Shown here: in pieces, positions 16,184 to 24,922 of the stretch
Position numbering within the stretch: the first letter of the stretch is position 1
How the letters are laid out: each line of letters begins with the position of its first letter
Assembly: GCA_963797265.1 (NCBI GenBank)
Contig: CAWCOY010000003.1
Location: forward strand, 62,001-126,000
Length of the DNA: 64,000 nt
Direction of reading: 5' to 3'
From: DASUPK01 sp963797265
GTDB lineage: Bacteria > Actinomycetota > Thermoleophilia > Solirubrobacterales > 70-9
The notes under the pieces: model-generated
What the model saw: only the letters and a program-made list of their open reading frames with translations
What the model was told of the DNA's origin: nothing
Databases searched by the model: none
Program-made: the position numbers and the translations under genes

Positions 16184-16831
16184 GTGAGCCAGCTCCCCCT
16201 GACCGGCGAGGAGGCCAGCGGCGCCGATGCGCTGATCCCGGAACGGCCGACGCTGAAGTCGCTCCGAGAGGCCGCCGCCGGCTGCACGGCCTGCCCCCTC
16301 CATGAGACCGGAACCCAGACCGTCTTCGGCGAGGGGCTGAAGAGGGCGCGGCTGATGTTGGTTGGCGAGCAGCCCGGCGACCGCGAGGACATCGAGGGGC
16401 ACCCCTTCGTCGGCCCGGCGGGTCGCGTCCTGGACCAGGCTCTCGAGCAGGCGAAGATCGAGCGCGGCGACGCCTACGTCACCAACGTCGTCAAGCACTT
16501 CAAGTGGAAGCCGCAGGGCAAGCGGCGCATCCACCAGACGCCCAGGGCGGAGGAGATCAAGGCCTGCGCCCCCTGGCTCGAGGCGGAGCTCGAGGTCGTC
16601 GACCCCGAGGTCCTGGTCTGTCTCGGAGCCACCGCGGTGAAGGCGGTGATCGGCTCCAAGGCGCGGGTGATGAAGGACCACGGCGAGTTCCTGGAGTCGA
16701 AGCTGGGCCGCACGGCGGTTCCGACCCTCCACCCCTCCGCGATCCTCAGGGCCGATCCCGAGGATCGGGACGACGCGATGACGCTCCTGGTCGGCGACCT
16801 GAAACGGGTGCACAAGCGCCTCGGCTCCTGA
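16184..16831 (+). CDS. udgX: UdgX-type uracil-DNA glycosylase / uracil-DNA crosslinking protein
   Basis: 215 residues. Motif A is GEQPGDRED (residues 61-69), and the four Fe-S cysteines are probably C34, C37, C128 and C146. The loop GKRRIH carries His117. In UdgX of Mycobacterium smegmatis the KRRIH loop histidine attacks the sugar after uracil excision and leaves the protein covalently bound to the abasic site; the same loop here supports that assignment over ordinary family 4 enzymes. The second motif is LHPSAILR (His183). The start GTG lies six bases after a TAGTAC box. Confidence 0.92.
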   Translation: MSQLPLTGEEASGADALIPERPTLKSLREAAAGCTACPLHETGTQTVFGEGLKRARLMLVGEQPGDREDIEGHPFVGPAGRVLDQALEQAKIERGDAYVTNVVKHFKWKPQGKRRIHQTPRAEEIKACAPWLEAELEVVDPEVLVCLGATAVKAVIGSKARVMKDHGEFLESKLGRTAVPTLHPSAILRADPEDRDDAMTLLVGDLKRVHKRLGS

Positions 16832-16862
16832 ATCGCCGTCTGCGGTCAGAATCCAGAAACCC

Positions 16863-17456
16863 TTGGAGACCGAGCGAACCAAACTCCACCCCGCCGAGCA
16901 CCGCGCCTACCGCGAGCTCTATGCGGCCTCCCGCCAGTTGATCACGAGGTGGCGGCGAGTCGGCTCGGCCCTCGAGGACACGCCCCTGGGAGCGCGACTC
17001 GAGGACGGCGCCGCCGAGACCTCGGTGCTTCTGACCGAACTCCCGCCGCGCACCGCGAGTTACGGCCTCTACGGCAGCCCGACGGCCCAGGGCATGGGCG
17101 CCCGGCTCGCTGACCTTCGGACGGCGTTCATGGATCGCGGCGGCGACACGGGACTGGTCGTCCGCTCGGCCGTGCTGGACATGGAGCACGTGACGACCCT
17201 GCTCCGCCACCTCGCGGAGCTGGCTCGCGCGAGAGCAGACCGGAACATGGCCGGGTTCTGCGAGGAATGGGCGGGGCGGCTCGAATCGAGCCTGGATGCC
17301 GTACGCGAGGCCGCCGTCGAGCTTGGCGCGGACCCCGATCGGGCCTCCGCGCCGCTGAGCGACTCGGCTGTGAACCGGGCCGCCCACAGCGTCGGCTGGG
17401 TATTCGGCTCGATCGGCGAGGCGGTCGACAAGGCCATCGGCCGTCGCCGGGGTTAG
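16863..17456 (+). CDS. Uncharacterised helical protein
   Basis: 197 residues from TTG 16863. Mostly amphipathic helices, with no signal peptide, membrane span or motif that I recognise. It has a LADLRTAFMDRGGDTGLVVR stretch and a Gly/Ile-rich C-terminus (HSVGWVFGSIGEAVDKAIGRRRG). It follows UdgX by 31 bp on the same strand and is convergent with thiSG. The start codon is uncertain. Confidence 0.6.
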   Translation: METERTKLHPAEHRAYRELYAASRQLITRWRRVGSALEDTPLGARLEDGAAETSVLLTELPPRTASYGLYGSPTAQGMGARLADLRTAFMDRGGDTGLVVRSAVLDMEHVTTLLRHLAELARARADRNMAGFCEEWAGRLESSLDAVREAAVELGADPDRASAPLSDSAVNRAAHSVGWVFGSIGEAVDKAIGRRRG

Positions 17457-17474
17457 AGCGAGCGGGCGGAAGGG

Positions 17475-18452
17475 CTAGGAGAGCTCCGGGCGGCCCTCGA
17501 GGGGGGTCGAGGCCTCGGCATGGAGACGCCTCGGGATGCGTCCGGCCTGGCGCGCGGCCCAACCCGCCTCGACCGCCGCCCTCATCGCGGTGGCCATGCC
17601 CGCAGGGTCCTCGGCGCGCGAGACCGCGCTGGCCAGCAGCACCGCGTCGCAGCCGAGCTCCATCGCCAGGGCCGCGTCCGAGGCGGTGCCGATGCCGGCA
17701 TCGAGCACGACCGGCACCCCGGACCGCTCCGCGATGATCTGGATGTTGTACGGGTTGCGGATTCCCATTCCGGATCCGATCGGCGAGCCGAGCGGCATCA
17801 CGGCGGCGCAGCCCGCCTCCTCCAGCCTGCGAGCCAGGATCGGATCGTCGTTGGTGTAGGGCAGCACCGTGAAGCCGTCGTCGACCAGCGTCTCCGCGGC
17901 CTCCACCAGCTGCACCGCATCCGGGAGCAGGGTCCGGTCGTCACCGATCACCTCGAGCTTCACCCAGTCCGTCTCGAAGGCCTCACGGGCGAGCTTCGCC
18001 GTGCGAACCGCGTCGCGGGCCGTATAGCACCCGGCCGTATTGGGCAGAGCGAAGAGCCCGAGCCGCCTGATCACGTCCAGAACCGACCCCTCCGCGTCCG
18101 GATCCACCCTCCGCAACGCCACCGTGACGATCTCGGTCCCGGAGGCGATCAGGGCCTGCTCCGTTTGCTCGAGCGATCGGAAACCACCGGTCCCCACGAT
18201 CAGCCGCGAGCCCCAGGTGCGGCCGCCGAGCTCCAGGCCGTCGTCGGCTCCGCCCTGGATCGCGGCGAGGACCTCCACCTTCTGTCCCTCGCGGAGCGAC
18301 GTGCGGCCCCACTCGCTGCGCGGCACCACCTCCCCGTCGATCGCGACCGCCACGCCCCGCTGTTCGGGGTTCGCACCCGAGGCCTCGATCGCCTCGGTGA
18401 GTGCGGCACCCTCAGGCAGCGCCACCAGCGCACCGTTCAACTCGACCTTCAT
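17475..18452 (-). CDS. thiG: Fused sulfur-carrier ThiS / thiazole synthase ThiG
   Basis: 325 residues. Residues 1-67 are a ThiS ubiquitin-like sulfur carrier ending in VEVLAAIQGG. ThiG follows directly (LELGGRTWGSRLIVGTGGFRS), with the Schiff-base lysine in DWVKLEVIGDD and the phosphate-binding AVMPLGSPIGSGMGI loop. ThiG makes the thiazole phosphate from DXP, dehydroglycine (from ThiO) and ThiS thiocarboxylate. The fusion buries the Gly-Gly that is normally the free C-terminus of ThiS. ThiS-ThiG fusions are known in databases, but how they are charged is not obvious. Overlaps thiO by 4 bp. Confidence 0.95.
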   Translation of the reverse strand: MKVELNGALVALPEGAALTEAIEASGANPEQRGVAVAIDGEVVPRSEWGRTSLREGQKVEVLAAIQGGADDGLELGGRTWGSRLIVGTGGFRSLEQTEQALIASGTEIVTVALRRVDPDAEGSVLDVIRRLGLFALPNTAGCYTARDAVRTAKLAREAFETDWVKLEVIGDDRTLLPDAVQLVEAAETLVDDGFTVLPYTNDDPILARRLEEAGCAAVMPLGSPIGSGMGIRNPYNIQIIAERSGVPVVLDAGIGTASDAALAMELGCDAVLLASAVSRAEDPAGMATAMRAAVEAGWAARQAGRIPRRLHAEASTPLEGRPELS

Positions 18453-19612
18453 ACGACCTCCACCGCCGAGTCGGCCGTCCGCCCGGCGAAGCGCTGAGGC
18501 GAGAATGGACGCAGGTCCACGGGCGGGGCCTCACCCATCAGTAGCGCCGTGATGCAGTCCGCGGTCGCGGGCGCCTGCAGCACGCCGTTGCGGAAGTGGC
18601 CGGTCGCGATCAGCAGGCCCTCGGCATCGCCGGCTCCGATCAGGGGGGCGTTGTCCGGTGAGCCGGGGCGCAGTCCCGCGGTGGCCTCGACCAGCTCGAG
18701 CTCGGCAATCTCCGGGATCAGCCGGTACGCCTCGCGGAGCAGCTCATGGACGCCGCCCGCGGTCACAGTCGTGTCGAAGCCTCGCTCCTCCACGGTCGCG
18801 CCGACGATCAGCCGCCCGTCCGCCCTGGGGACCATGTAGACGCGCTCTCCGGCGACGATGCCGGTGCAGACGGGTTCCTCGAGCGAGCCACGCAGGGTCA
18901 GGATCTCTCCCCTCACGGGCCGCACCGGAGGAGCCGCCGCGGGCAGCCACCTCGCCCGCCCCGACCAGGAGCCGGAGGCGAGCACCAGCGTGGCACCCTG
19001 GAAAGACCGGCCATCGGCGGTCGCAACGCGCCACCCGGTCCCTCCCCGATCGGCAGCCACGACGTCCGCGTGCGAGTGAACGGCAACTCCCCGCCGGTCG
19101 AGCCCTTCGAGGAGAGCGCCCACCACCAGCCTCGGGTCGACGCTTGCCTCGCCGGGAACGTGGGCGGCGCCGCGAACCGCCGTCGCCAGCCCAGGCTCAA
19201 GCCGACGGCATTCGCGACCGGGCATCCACTCCGAATCGAGCCCGAGCTTGCGGTGGAGCTCGTAGCGGCGATGCAGCTCCTCTGCCTCGTCGCGATCCAG
19301 GGCGACGTGCAGCGCCCCGCGCTGCGCGAAGCCCGTCTCGAGCTCGGCCTCGTCCTCGAGCTGGGCGGCGAAGCCCGGCCAGCGCTCCAGTGATTCGAAG
19401 TTGAAGGCCAGCAGGCGCTCCTCGCCCCAGGACGCCTCCCCTACGGGCGCGAGCATGCCCGCGGCGACACCGGTAGCACCGGCGGCCGGCCGGTCGCGCT
19501 CGAGGATGCACACGCGCGCGCCGCGCTGGGCGGCCCGCCACGCACAGGCAAGCCCGATCACGCCGGCACCGACGAAGATCGCGTCGTATCCGCTTTTCGT
19601 TTCGTTTGTCAT
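18449..19612 (-). CDS. thiO: Glycine oxidase ThiO
   Basis: 387 residues. FAD-dependent amine oxidase that turns glycine into the dehydroglycine used by ThiG. The dinucleotide-binding motif is DAIFVGAGVIGLACAWRAA, and GATGVAAGMLAPVGEA is the family block after the second strand. The C-terminal GLRPGSPDNAPLIG and ATGHFRNGVLQAPATA segments close the FAD site. First gene after the TPP riboswitch, so thiO-thiSG are probably repressed by thiamine pyrophosphate. Confidence 0.95.
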   Translation of the reverse strand: MTNETKSGYDAIFVGAGVIGLACAWRAAQRGARVCILERDRPAAGATGVAAGMLAPVGEASWGEERLLAFNFESLERWPGFAAQLEDEAELETGFAQRGALHVALDRDEAEELHRRYELHRKLGLDSEWMPGRECRRLEPGLATAVRGAAHVPGEASVDPRLVVGALLEGLDRRGVAVHSHADVVAADRGGTGWRVATADGRSFQGATLVLASGSWSGRARWLPAAAPPVRPVRGEILTLRGSLEEPVCTGIVAGERVYMVPRADGRLIVGATVEERGFDTTVTAGGVHELLREAYRLIPEIAELELVEATAGLRPGSPDNAPLIGAGDAEGLLIATGHFRNGVLQAPATADCITALLMGEAPPVDLRPFSPQRFAGRTADSAVEVV

Positions 19613-19640
19613 GACCGCTGTCGGCGGCCGATGCGCTCCA

Positions 19641-19726
19641 ACCTCCCTGCGCCGGCATTACCCGGATCAGGTTCAGACGGTCGGCGGCGCTTCAGCCGCC
19701 CTCTCAGCCCGTGGTGGGCTCCCGTT
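19641..19726 (-). ncRNA. TPP riboswitch (THI box)
   Basis: On the minus strand the leader contains GGGAGCCC, then GGGCTGAGAGGG. It also contains CTGAACCTGATC and GGGTAATGCCGGCGCAGGGA, the conserved core of the thiamine pyrophosphate aptamer. It ends about 28 nt before the thiO start, a position suited to control of translation initiation. Boundaries are by eye. Confidence 0.95.
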
Positions 19727-19771
19727 ACATATTCATCGTACCCGCGTGAGCCGTCTAGGCTGGGCCTCACC

Positions 19772-20470
19772 GTGACCAATGCCTCAGACCTCGCGCCGCC
19801 CGAGTCGATTGGGAAACTGCGCCGCCAGCGGCTGCAGTGGGCGAGGCTCTACTTCGTCTGCGAGGCCCTCCCGCACGGCAACGACCCGGAGCCCGTGTTG
19901 AACGCGGCGATGGCACCGGGGGCGGGGATGATCGAACTTCGCGATCGCGAGCAGCCCAGAGGGGTGATCGAGCGTTCCGGGCGGACGTTTCGCCGCCTGG
20001 CGAACACCTACAGCGCTCTCTTCATCGTCAACGACGATCCCTACCTCGCCATGGAGCTGAGCGCGGACGGGGTGCATGTCGGCCAGGAGGACCTCGATCC
20101 CGCGGAGGCCCGCCGCATAGTGGGCCCCAACGCGATCGTCGGGCTCTCGACCCACTCCCGCGAGCAGATCGAGGCCGCCGCAAGCGAACCCGTCGACTAC
20201 ATCAGCGTCGGGCCGATCTGGGAGACGCCCACCAAGGAGGGGCGCCCCGCCACCGGCCTCGAGCTGATCGAGACGGCGGCTGAGATCGCTCCGGTGCCCT
20301 GGTTCGCCATCGGCGGCATCGGCCCGAGCAACGTGGATCAGGTCGTGGCAGCCGGCGCGGAGCGCGTCTGCGTGGTCCGAGCGATCCGCGATGCGCCCGA
20401 TCCGCGGGGCAGCGCGGCCGCGCTCTTCGACGCCGTCGATCCGGCCGCCCGTCAGGACTCGCGCGAGTGA
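19772..20470 (+). CDS. thiE: Thiamine-phosphate synthase
   Basis: 232 residues from GTG 19772, ten bases after a TAGGCT box; divergent from the riboswitch-controlled thiO. Joins HMP-PP and thiazole phosphate. Features: LYFVCEALP at the first strand, MIELRDREQPRGVI, FIVNDDPYLAMELSADGVHVGQEDLDP, and VDYISVGPIWETPTKEGRPATG, the pyrophosphate-binding loop, then IGGIGPSNVDQVVAAGAERV. No riboswitch is visible on its own side. Overlaps the next gene by 4 bp. Confidence 0.95.
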   Translation: MTNASDLAPPESIGKLRRQRLQWARLYFVCEALPHGNDPEPVLNAAMAPGAGMIELRDREQPRGVIERSGRTFRRLANTYSALFIVNDDPYLAMELSADGVHVGQEDLDPAEARRIVGPNAIVGLSTHSREQIEAAASEPVDYISVGPIWETPTKEGRPATGLELIETAAEIAPVPWFAIGGIGPSNVDQVVAAGAERVCVVRAIRDAPDPRGSAAALFDAVDPAARQDSRE

Positions 20471-21069
20471 CGGGCGCCCGCGAACGAAAGCGCGCCGAGC
20501 GGCGGAAGCGCAAGCGCCGCTCGGCCGAGCGAATTGCGGCGCCGGCCGAGGCGCAGCCGGCGGCTGCGGGCACAGAGCCGCAGCCCAATGGCGATCAGGT
20601 CCCCTCAGAGAGCTTCCAAGAGAGAATGTCCCGCCGCTACGAGGAGCGAAACGCCGAGGCCCGCGCGAAGCTCGAGCCGCTCGAACCGGGTGAGCGGCCC
20701 GGCGCGGTGACCGTCGGGGCGATCGTCGCCGCGGTGCTCGCGGTGATCTTCACCGTCTCGGCCGTGCTCGCGATCGCCGGGGTGGACGCGGGCGATCGCG
20801 AGATCAAGCCCGCACCCATCGTGGCCTTCGCGATCGTCTTCTGGGCGATGGCGATCGGCATGTGGCAGGCCCGCTACTGGGCCGTTCTTGGCTTCCAGAC
20901 ACTGCTCCTGCTGATGATGCTCGCCAGCGCCTTCGGCCTGGTGGTGGTCAGCTCGGTCCTGCAGGCCGTTGGGACGACGCTGCTCCTGGCCGGATCGGCC
21001 GCGCTCTTCTACTTCATGATCAGGGCGATGGCCCGGATCCAGATGCCAAGCTCGCCGGGAGCGGACTAG
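20467..21069 (+). CDS. Four-helix membrane protein with basic N-terminus
   Basis: 200 residues. The first 25 residues are dominated by Arg, Lys and Glu (TGARERKRAERRKRKRRSAE). A disordered, Pro/Ala/Glu-rich stretch follows, then four predicted transmembrane helices from about residue 78 (AVTVGAIVAAVLAVIFTVSA onward). Function unknown. It is translationally coupled to thiE (GTGA overlap) and ends just upstream of lpd. Confidence 0.7.
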   Translation: MTGARERKRAERRKRKRRSAERIAAPAEAQPAAAGTEPQPNGDQVPSESFQERMSRRYEERNAEARAKLEPLEPGERPGAVTVGAIVAAVLAVIFTVSAVLAIAGVDAGDREIKPAPIVAFAIVFWAMAIGMWQARYWAVLGFQTLLLLMMLASAFGLVVVSSVLQAVGTTLLLAGSAALFYFMIRAMARIQMPSSPGAD

Positions 21070-21094
21070 GGCCCTCCTATAGAGTCGAAGGCCG

Positions 21095-22462
21095 ATGGCC
21101 GAGTACGACGTGATCGTGATCGGAGGCGGCCCCGGGGGCTACGTCGCCGCCATTCGGGCCGCCCAGCTGGGGCAGAAGACCGCCGTCGTGGAGCGGGACA
21201 AGGCCGGCGGGCGCTGCCTGAACTACGCCTGCATACCGGCCAAAACCGTCCTCCACACCGCTGAGATCTTCGCGGCCGTGACTGAGGACGGCGCCGACCT
21301 CGGCATCAAGTCGAACGGCACTTCGATCGACTGGAAGGCGCTGCAGAAGCGCCGCGCCACGGTCTCGAAGACCCTCGAGGACGGGGTCCAGTTTCTCTGG
21401 AACAAGAACAAGGCCGAGTTCCTGCACGGCGAGGCCTCGCTGGTGGGCGGGGGCAAGGTGAAGGTCGGTGACGACGAGCACCAGGCCAAGGCCATCGTCC
21501 TCGCCACCGGCTCGGTCGCGTTGCCGCTTCCCGGGGTCGACTTCTCCGACCGCGTGATCGACACCTGGGGCGCCTACTCGCTCGAATCGATGCCGAAGTC
21601 TCTGGTGGTCGCCGGCGCGGGAGCGTCGGGATCGGAGATCGCCTCCGCCTATTCCCGGCTGGGCACGGAGGTGACTCTGATCGAGATGCTCGACCAGATC
21701 CTCCCGCTCGAGGACAAGGACATGGCCCGCGTCGTCGAGCGCCAGTTCAAGAAGGACGGCATGGACGTCCTTACCGGCACGAAGGTCGAGTCGGTCGAGG
21801 AGCAGAAGTCGGGCGTCAAGGTGAAGGCCGGCGACAAGGAGGTCAAGGCCGACTATCTGGTGATCTGCGGTGGCCGGCGACCCGACACCGATCCGCTCAA
21901 CCTGGACGCGGCGGGGGTGAGGACGAACGACAGCGGCCAGATCGAGATCGACGAGTACCAGCGGACCTCAGCCGACGGCGTCTTCGCCATCGGCGACCTC
22001 GTCCGCGGCCCGGCTCTCGCCCATAAGGCTGAGGAGGAGGGCGTGGTCGCCGTGGAGACCGCGGCCGGCCACGAGACCGAGCCGGTCAACATCGACCTGG
22101 TTCCCGGTGCCACATTCACCCATCCGCAGGTTGCGAGCGTCGGTCTCACAGAAGAGCAAGCTGTGGAGGCCGGCCGCCAGATCAAGGTCGGCAAGTTCAA
22201 GCTGGGCGGCGCGGGCGCCTCGGTGGTCTACGACGACCGGGCGGGGCTGGTGAAGATCGTCGGCGACCCGGAGTACGGAGAGATTCTCGGCGCTCACATC
22301 GTCGGCAACATCGCCTGCGACATGATCAGCGAGGTCGTCAACGTGATGGCGCTCGAGGGCGGCTATCCGGAGCTCGAGAGGATCATCCACCCCCACCCGA
22401 CGATGTCGGAGGCGGTCCTGGACGGAGCCCGCGCCGTTGACGGCTGGGCCATCCACGCTTGA
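21095..22462 (+). CDS. lpdA: Dihydrolipoyl dehydrogenase (E3)
   Basis: 455 residues. FAD- and NAD-dependent oxidation of dihydrolipoamide on the E2 subunits. The FAD fold is IVIGGGPGGYVAAIRAAQLG. The redox disulfide is Cys41-Cys46 in GGRCLNYACIPAKT, and the NAD fold is LVVAGAGASGSEIASAYSRLG. The FAIGDLVRGPALAHKAEEEG block binds FAD, and HPHPTMSEAV holds the catalytic His-Glu pair. The only E3 gene in the island, so it probably serves both E1/E2 sets downstream. A TATAGAGT box lies nine bases before the ATG. Confidence 0.96.
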   Translation: MAEYDVIVIGGGPGGYVAAIRAAQLGQKTAVVERDKAGGRCLNYACIPAKTVLHTAEIFAAVTEDGADLGIKSNGTSIDWKALQKRRATVSKTLEDGVQFLWNKNKAEFLHGEASLVGGGKVKVGDDEHQAKAIVLATGSVALPLPGVDFSDRVIDTWGAYSLESMPKSLVVAGAGASGSEIASAYSRLGTEVTLIEMLDQILPLEDKDMARVVERQFKKDGMDVLTGTKVESVEEQKSGVKVKAGDKEVKADYLVICGGRRPDTDPLNLDAAGVRTNDSGQIEIDEYQRTSADGVFAIGDLVRGPALAHKAEEEGVVAVETAAGHETEPVNIDLVPGATFTHPQVASVGLTEEQAVEAGRQIKVGKFKLGGAGASVVYDDRAGLVKIVGDPEYGEILGAHIVGNIACDMISEVVNVMALEGGYPELERIIHPHPTMSEAVLDGARAVDGWAIHA

Positions 22463-23067
22463 CGACCAACCGTCTGGAAGCCTTTTCCGACGGCGTCTTC
22501 GCCATTGCGATCACCTTGCTGGTGCTCGAGCTCAACGTTCCCACCGGCGATCACCTCTGGCACGACCTGAAGGATGAGTGGCCCTCCTTCGCTGCGTTCT
22601 TCGTCAGCTTCTGGGTGATCGGGATCATCTGGGTCAACCACCACGGCGTACTCGACCACCTGGCCCGCGCCAACCGGTCGCTCCTCTACCTCAATCTGCT
22701 GCTTCTGCTCACCGTGGTCTTCATCCCGTTCCCGACGGCGCTGCTGGCCGAGCACCTGAAGTCCGGGGCGGACGAGAAGGTCGCCGCGGTCGTCTACAGC
22801 GGTGCCTTCTTTGCGATGGCGCTCGCCTACGGGCTGCTGTGGACGTACATGACGCGGCACCGCGAGCTTCTCGGCGTCGAACTGACCGACGAGGAGATCC
22901 GCAAAACGAGCGTCAGATTCCTGATCGGCAACCCGGTATACGGCGTCGCCGTGGCCTTCGCGTTCATCAGCCCCGCCATCGTCCTGGTGATCATCGGGCT
23001 GCTGGCCGTCTACTACGCGGTCGCGGGCATGCAGAGCCCGCAGGCGACGAAGGACGGTGAGTGGTGA
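22459..23067 (+). CDS. TMEM175-family potassium channel-like protein
   Basis: 202 residues from TTG 22459, overlapping the lpd stop. The first helix carries RLEAFSDGVFAIAITLLVLEL, the (R)xxxFSDG signature of TMEM175 (formerly DUF1211). WVIGIIWVNHHGVLDHL and four more hydrophobic helices complete the six-helix subunit. Bacterial TMEM175 proteins assemble as K+-permeable channels. Its presence between E3 and E1 genes is probably incidental. Confidence 0.88.
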   Translation: MTTNRLEAFSDGVFAIAITLLVLELNVPTGDHLWHDLKDEWPSFAAFFVSFWVIGIIWVNHHGVLDHLARANRSLLYLNLLLLLTVVFIPFPTALLAEHLKSGADEKVAAVVYSGAFFAMALAYGLLWTYMTRHRELLGVELTDEEIRKTSVRFLIGNPVYGVAVAFAFISPAIVLVIIGLLAVYYAVAGMQSPQATKDGEW

Positions 23068-23660
23068 GCGAACGCGCGACGTTCTACTACGACTTCAGCT
23101 CGCCCTACTCGTATCTGGCGGCGGAGCGAATCAGCGGCCTCTTTGCCGAGTCGGGGATCGAGCAACCCGAGTGGCAACCGATCTCCTTCGGGCACATCCT
23201 GAAGGAGACGGGCCGGCGGCCCTGGTCGTTCGAGGAGGACCGACGCGCTCACTTCGGCGAGATCCAGCGCCGCGCCGACCAGCGCGGGCTCCCCGAGGTC
23301 GTCTACCCCGACGGCTGGCCGCTCGACAACTACAGCCTCAAGCCGGTCCGTGCAGCGGTCTACGCCAAGGAGTCGGGTCGCGTCGTCTCCTTCTCGCTCG
23401 CCTGCTTCCGCCAGGTATTCGCAGGTGGCAAGGACATGAGCGACGTGGACAACGTCCTCGTCGCTGCCGCGGCCTGCGAGCTCCACCCGAACGCCGTGCT
23501 CAAGGGCATCGAGACCCAATCCGTCAAGGAGAAGCTGCGCGCCGCTACCGATGAGGCGCTCGCGCTCGGGCTCGTGGGGATCCCCACCGTCGCGGTTGAG
23601 GAGCGGCTGTTCTGGGGGGACGACCGGCTCGAGGAGGCGGTGGAGGCCGCCGCGGCCTGA
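23061..23660 (+). CDS. DsbA-fold protein, 2-hydroxychromene-2-carboxylate isomerase type
   Basis: 199 residues (GTG 23061 or 23064). TFYYDFSSPYSYLAAERI is the N-terminal signature of the HCCA-isomerase branch of the DsbA/GST-kappa family, in which serine replaces the redox cysteine pair. The C-terminal LGLVGIPTVAVEERLFWGDDRLEEA matches the conserved cis-Pro strand and the GxDxL end. HCCA isomerases act on aromatic breakdown intermediates with glutathione; the true substrate here is unknown. Confidence 0.8.
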   Translation: MVSERATFYYDFSSPYSYLAAERISGLFAESGIEQPEWQPISFGHILKETGRRPWSFEEDRRAHFGEIQRRADQRGLPEVVYPDGWPLDNYSLKPVRAAVYAKESGRVVSFSLACFRQVFAGGKDMSDVDNVLVAAAACELHPNAVLKGIETQSVKEKLRAATDEALALGLVGIPTVAVEERLFWGDDRLEEAVEAAAA

Positions 23661-23686
23661 CTTTTCGACCGGCTTTTGCGGCGGAG

Positions 23687-23692
23687 TAGGCT
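23687..23692 (+). promoter_or_regulatory. -10 box of a probable leaderless pdhA promoter
   Basis: TAGGCT, six bases, then GTG 23699. A TTCGAC hexamer at 23664-23669 lies 17 bp upstream of the -10 and could be the -35 element. Confidence 0.55.
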
Positions 23693-23698
23693 GAGCCC

Positions 23699-24922
23699 GT
23701 GGCCCAAAGCAAGACCAAGTCAGCCCGCGCTTCGGCCCAATCCAGCGATGGCGCACCCGTTGCCGCCGAGCTGAAGTTGCCCGACGAGGCGACCTGCCGC
23801 GAGCTGCTCAGCCTGATGATGCTGATCAGGCGCTTCGAGGAGGAGGCGGGGCGGCAGTACCAGCGGGCGAAGGCCGGCGGCTTCCTGCATCTGGCGATCG
23901 GGGAGGAGGCGACGATCGTCGGAACGACCTCGGTGATGCGTCCTGACGACTATCTGATCGGCACCTACCGCACCCACGGTCACGCGATCGCACGCGGCAC
24001 CGACCCCAAGAGGGTGATGGCCGAGCTCTTCGGCCGCGTCGATGGCACCTCGGGCGGTCGCGGCGGCTCGATGCACATCTTCGATCTGGAACACCGCTTC
24101 ATGGGCGGCTACGGCATCGTCGGCGGGAACCTGCCGCTGGCGGCGGGCCTGGCCCTCGCCTCCGACTACCGGGGAACCGACGAGGTGACCGTCTGCATGT
24201 TCGGCGACGGCGCCTCCAACACGGGCAACTTCGGCGAGACGATGAACCTGGCGGCCCTCTGGAGCCTGCCGGTGGTCTTCCTCGTGGAGAACAACCTCTA
24301 CGGGATGGGGACGGCGCTCGAGCGGCACTCGGCGGTTCCCGACCTCTCCCACAAGGCCGAGGGGATGGGCGTCCCGGGCGTGCGGGTCGACGGCATGGAA
24401 GTCCTGGCCGTGCGCGAGACGGTGGCGGAGCACATCCGCATCGCCCGCGAGGACCGCAAGCCGACGATGATCGAGGCGTTCACCTACCGCTACCGCGGCC
24501 ATTCCGCCGCCGACCCCGAGGTCTATCGCGAGAAGGAGGAGGTCGAGGAGTGGCAGCGCAAGGACCCGATCGAGAATTTCGCCGGCCGTCTGATCGAGGA
24601 GAAGGCGCTCTCGGGCGGCGAGGTCCAGGAGCTCCGCGAGGAGGCCGACAGGACGGTCACTGAGGCGGTCGAGTTCGCCGACGACTCGCCCGAGCCGCCC
24701 CTCGACTCGCTCTATGACCATCTCTACGTGCTCGGCGACCAGGTTCCCGGCTGGTACGGCGTCGATGAGCGCTCGCCGGACTCCCACGCGGCGGAGGAGG
24801 AGCGAAAGGCCACCGAGCGTGCCCGCCAGTTGGCGGAGAGCGGCGCCGCGTACGCGGAGGACGAGGAGATGCGGGAAGCCGAGGGGGACCGCCCCGACAC
24901 GCGCCCGGAGGACGTGCACTGA
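23699..24922 (+). CDS. pdhA: Pyruvate-type dehydrogenase E1 alpha
   Basis: 407 residues. Thiamine-diphosphate-dependent decarboxylase subunit. Conserved blocks: RRFEEEAGRQYQRAKAGGFLHLAIGEEA, RGGSMHIFDLEHRFMGGYGIVGGNLPLAAG, and the ThDP/Mg motif GDGASNTGNFGETMNLAALW ending in VENN. YRYRGHSAADPEVYREKEEVEEW carries the regulatory-loop region. The last 60 residues are an acidic, charged extension beyond the usual E1 alpha. Pyruvate specificity is inferred from the YRGHSxxD block and neighbours; acetoin dehydrogenase is the alternative. Directly coupled to pdhB. Confidence 0.92.
   Translation: MAQSKTKSARASAQSSDGAPVAAELKLPDEATCRELLSLMMLIRRFEEEAGRQYQRAKAGGFLHLAIGEEATIVGTTSVMRPDDYLIGTYRTHGHAIARGTDPKRVMAELFGRVDGTSGGRGGSMHIFDLEHRFMGGYGIVGGNLPLAAGLALASDYRGTDEVTVCMFGDGASNTGNFGETMNLAALWSLPVVFLVENNLYGMGTALERHSAVPDLSHKAEGMGVPGVRVDGMEVLAVRETVAEHIRIAREDRKPTMIEAFTYRYRGHSAADPEVYREKEEVEEWQRKDPIENFAGRLIEEKALSGGEVQELREEADRTVTEAVEFADDSPEPPLDSLYDHLYVLGDQVPGWYGVDERSPDSHAAEEERKATERARQLAESGAAYAEDEEMREAEGDRPDTRPEDVH

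Noticed and set aside
16800..16831. GAAACGGGTG at the end of the UdgX gene as an element copy
   Set aside because: No hairpin follows; the codes (DLKRVHKRL) fit the natural family C-terminus.
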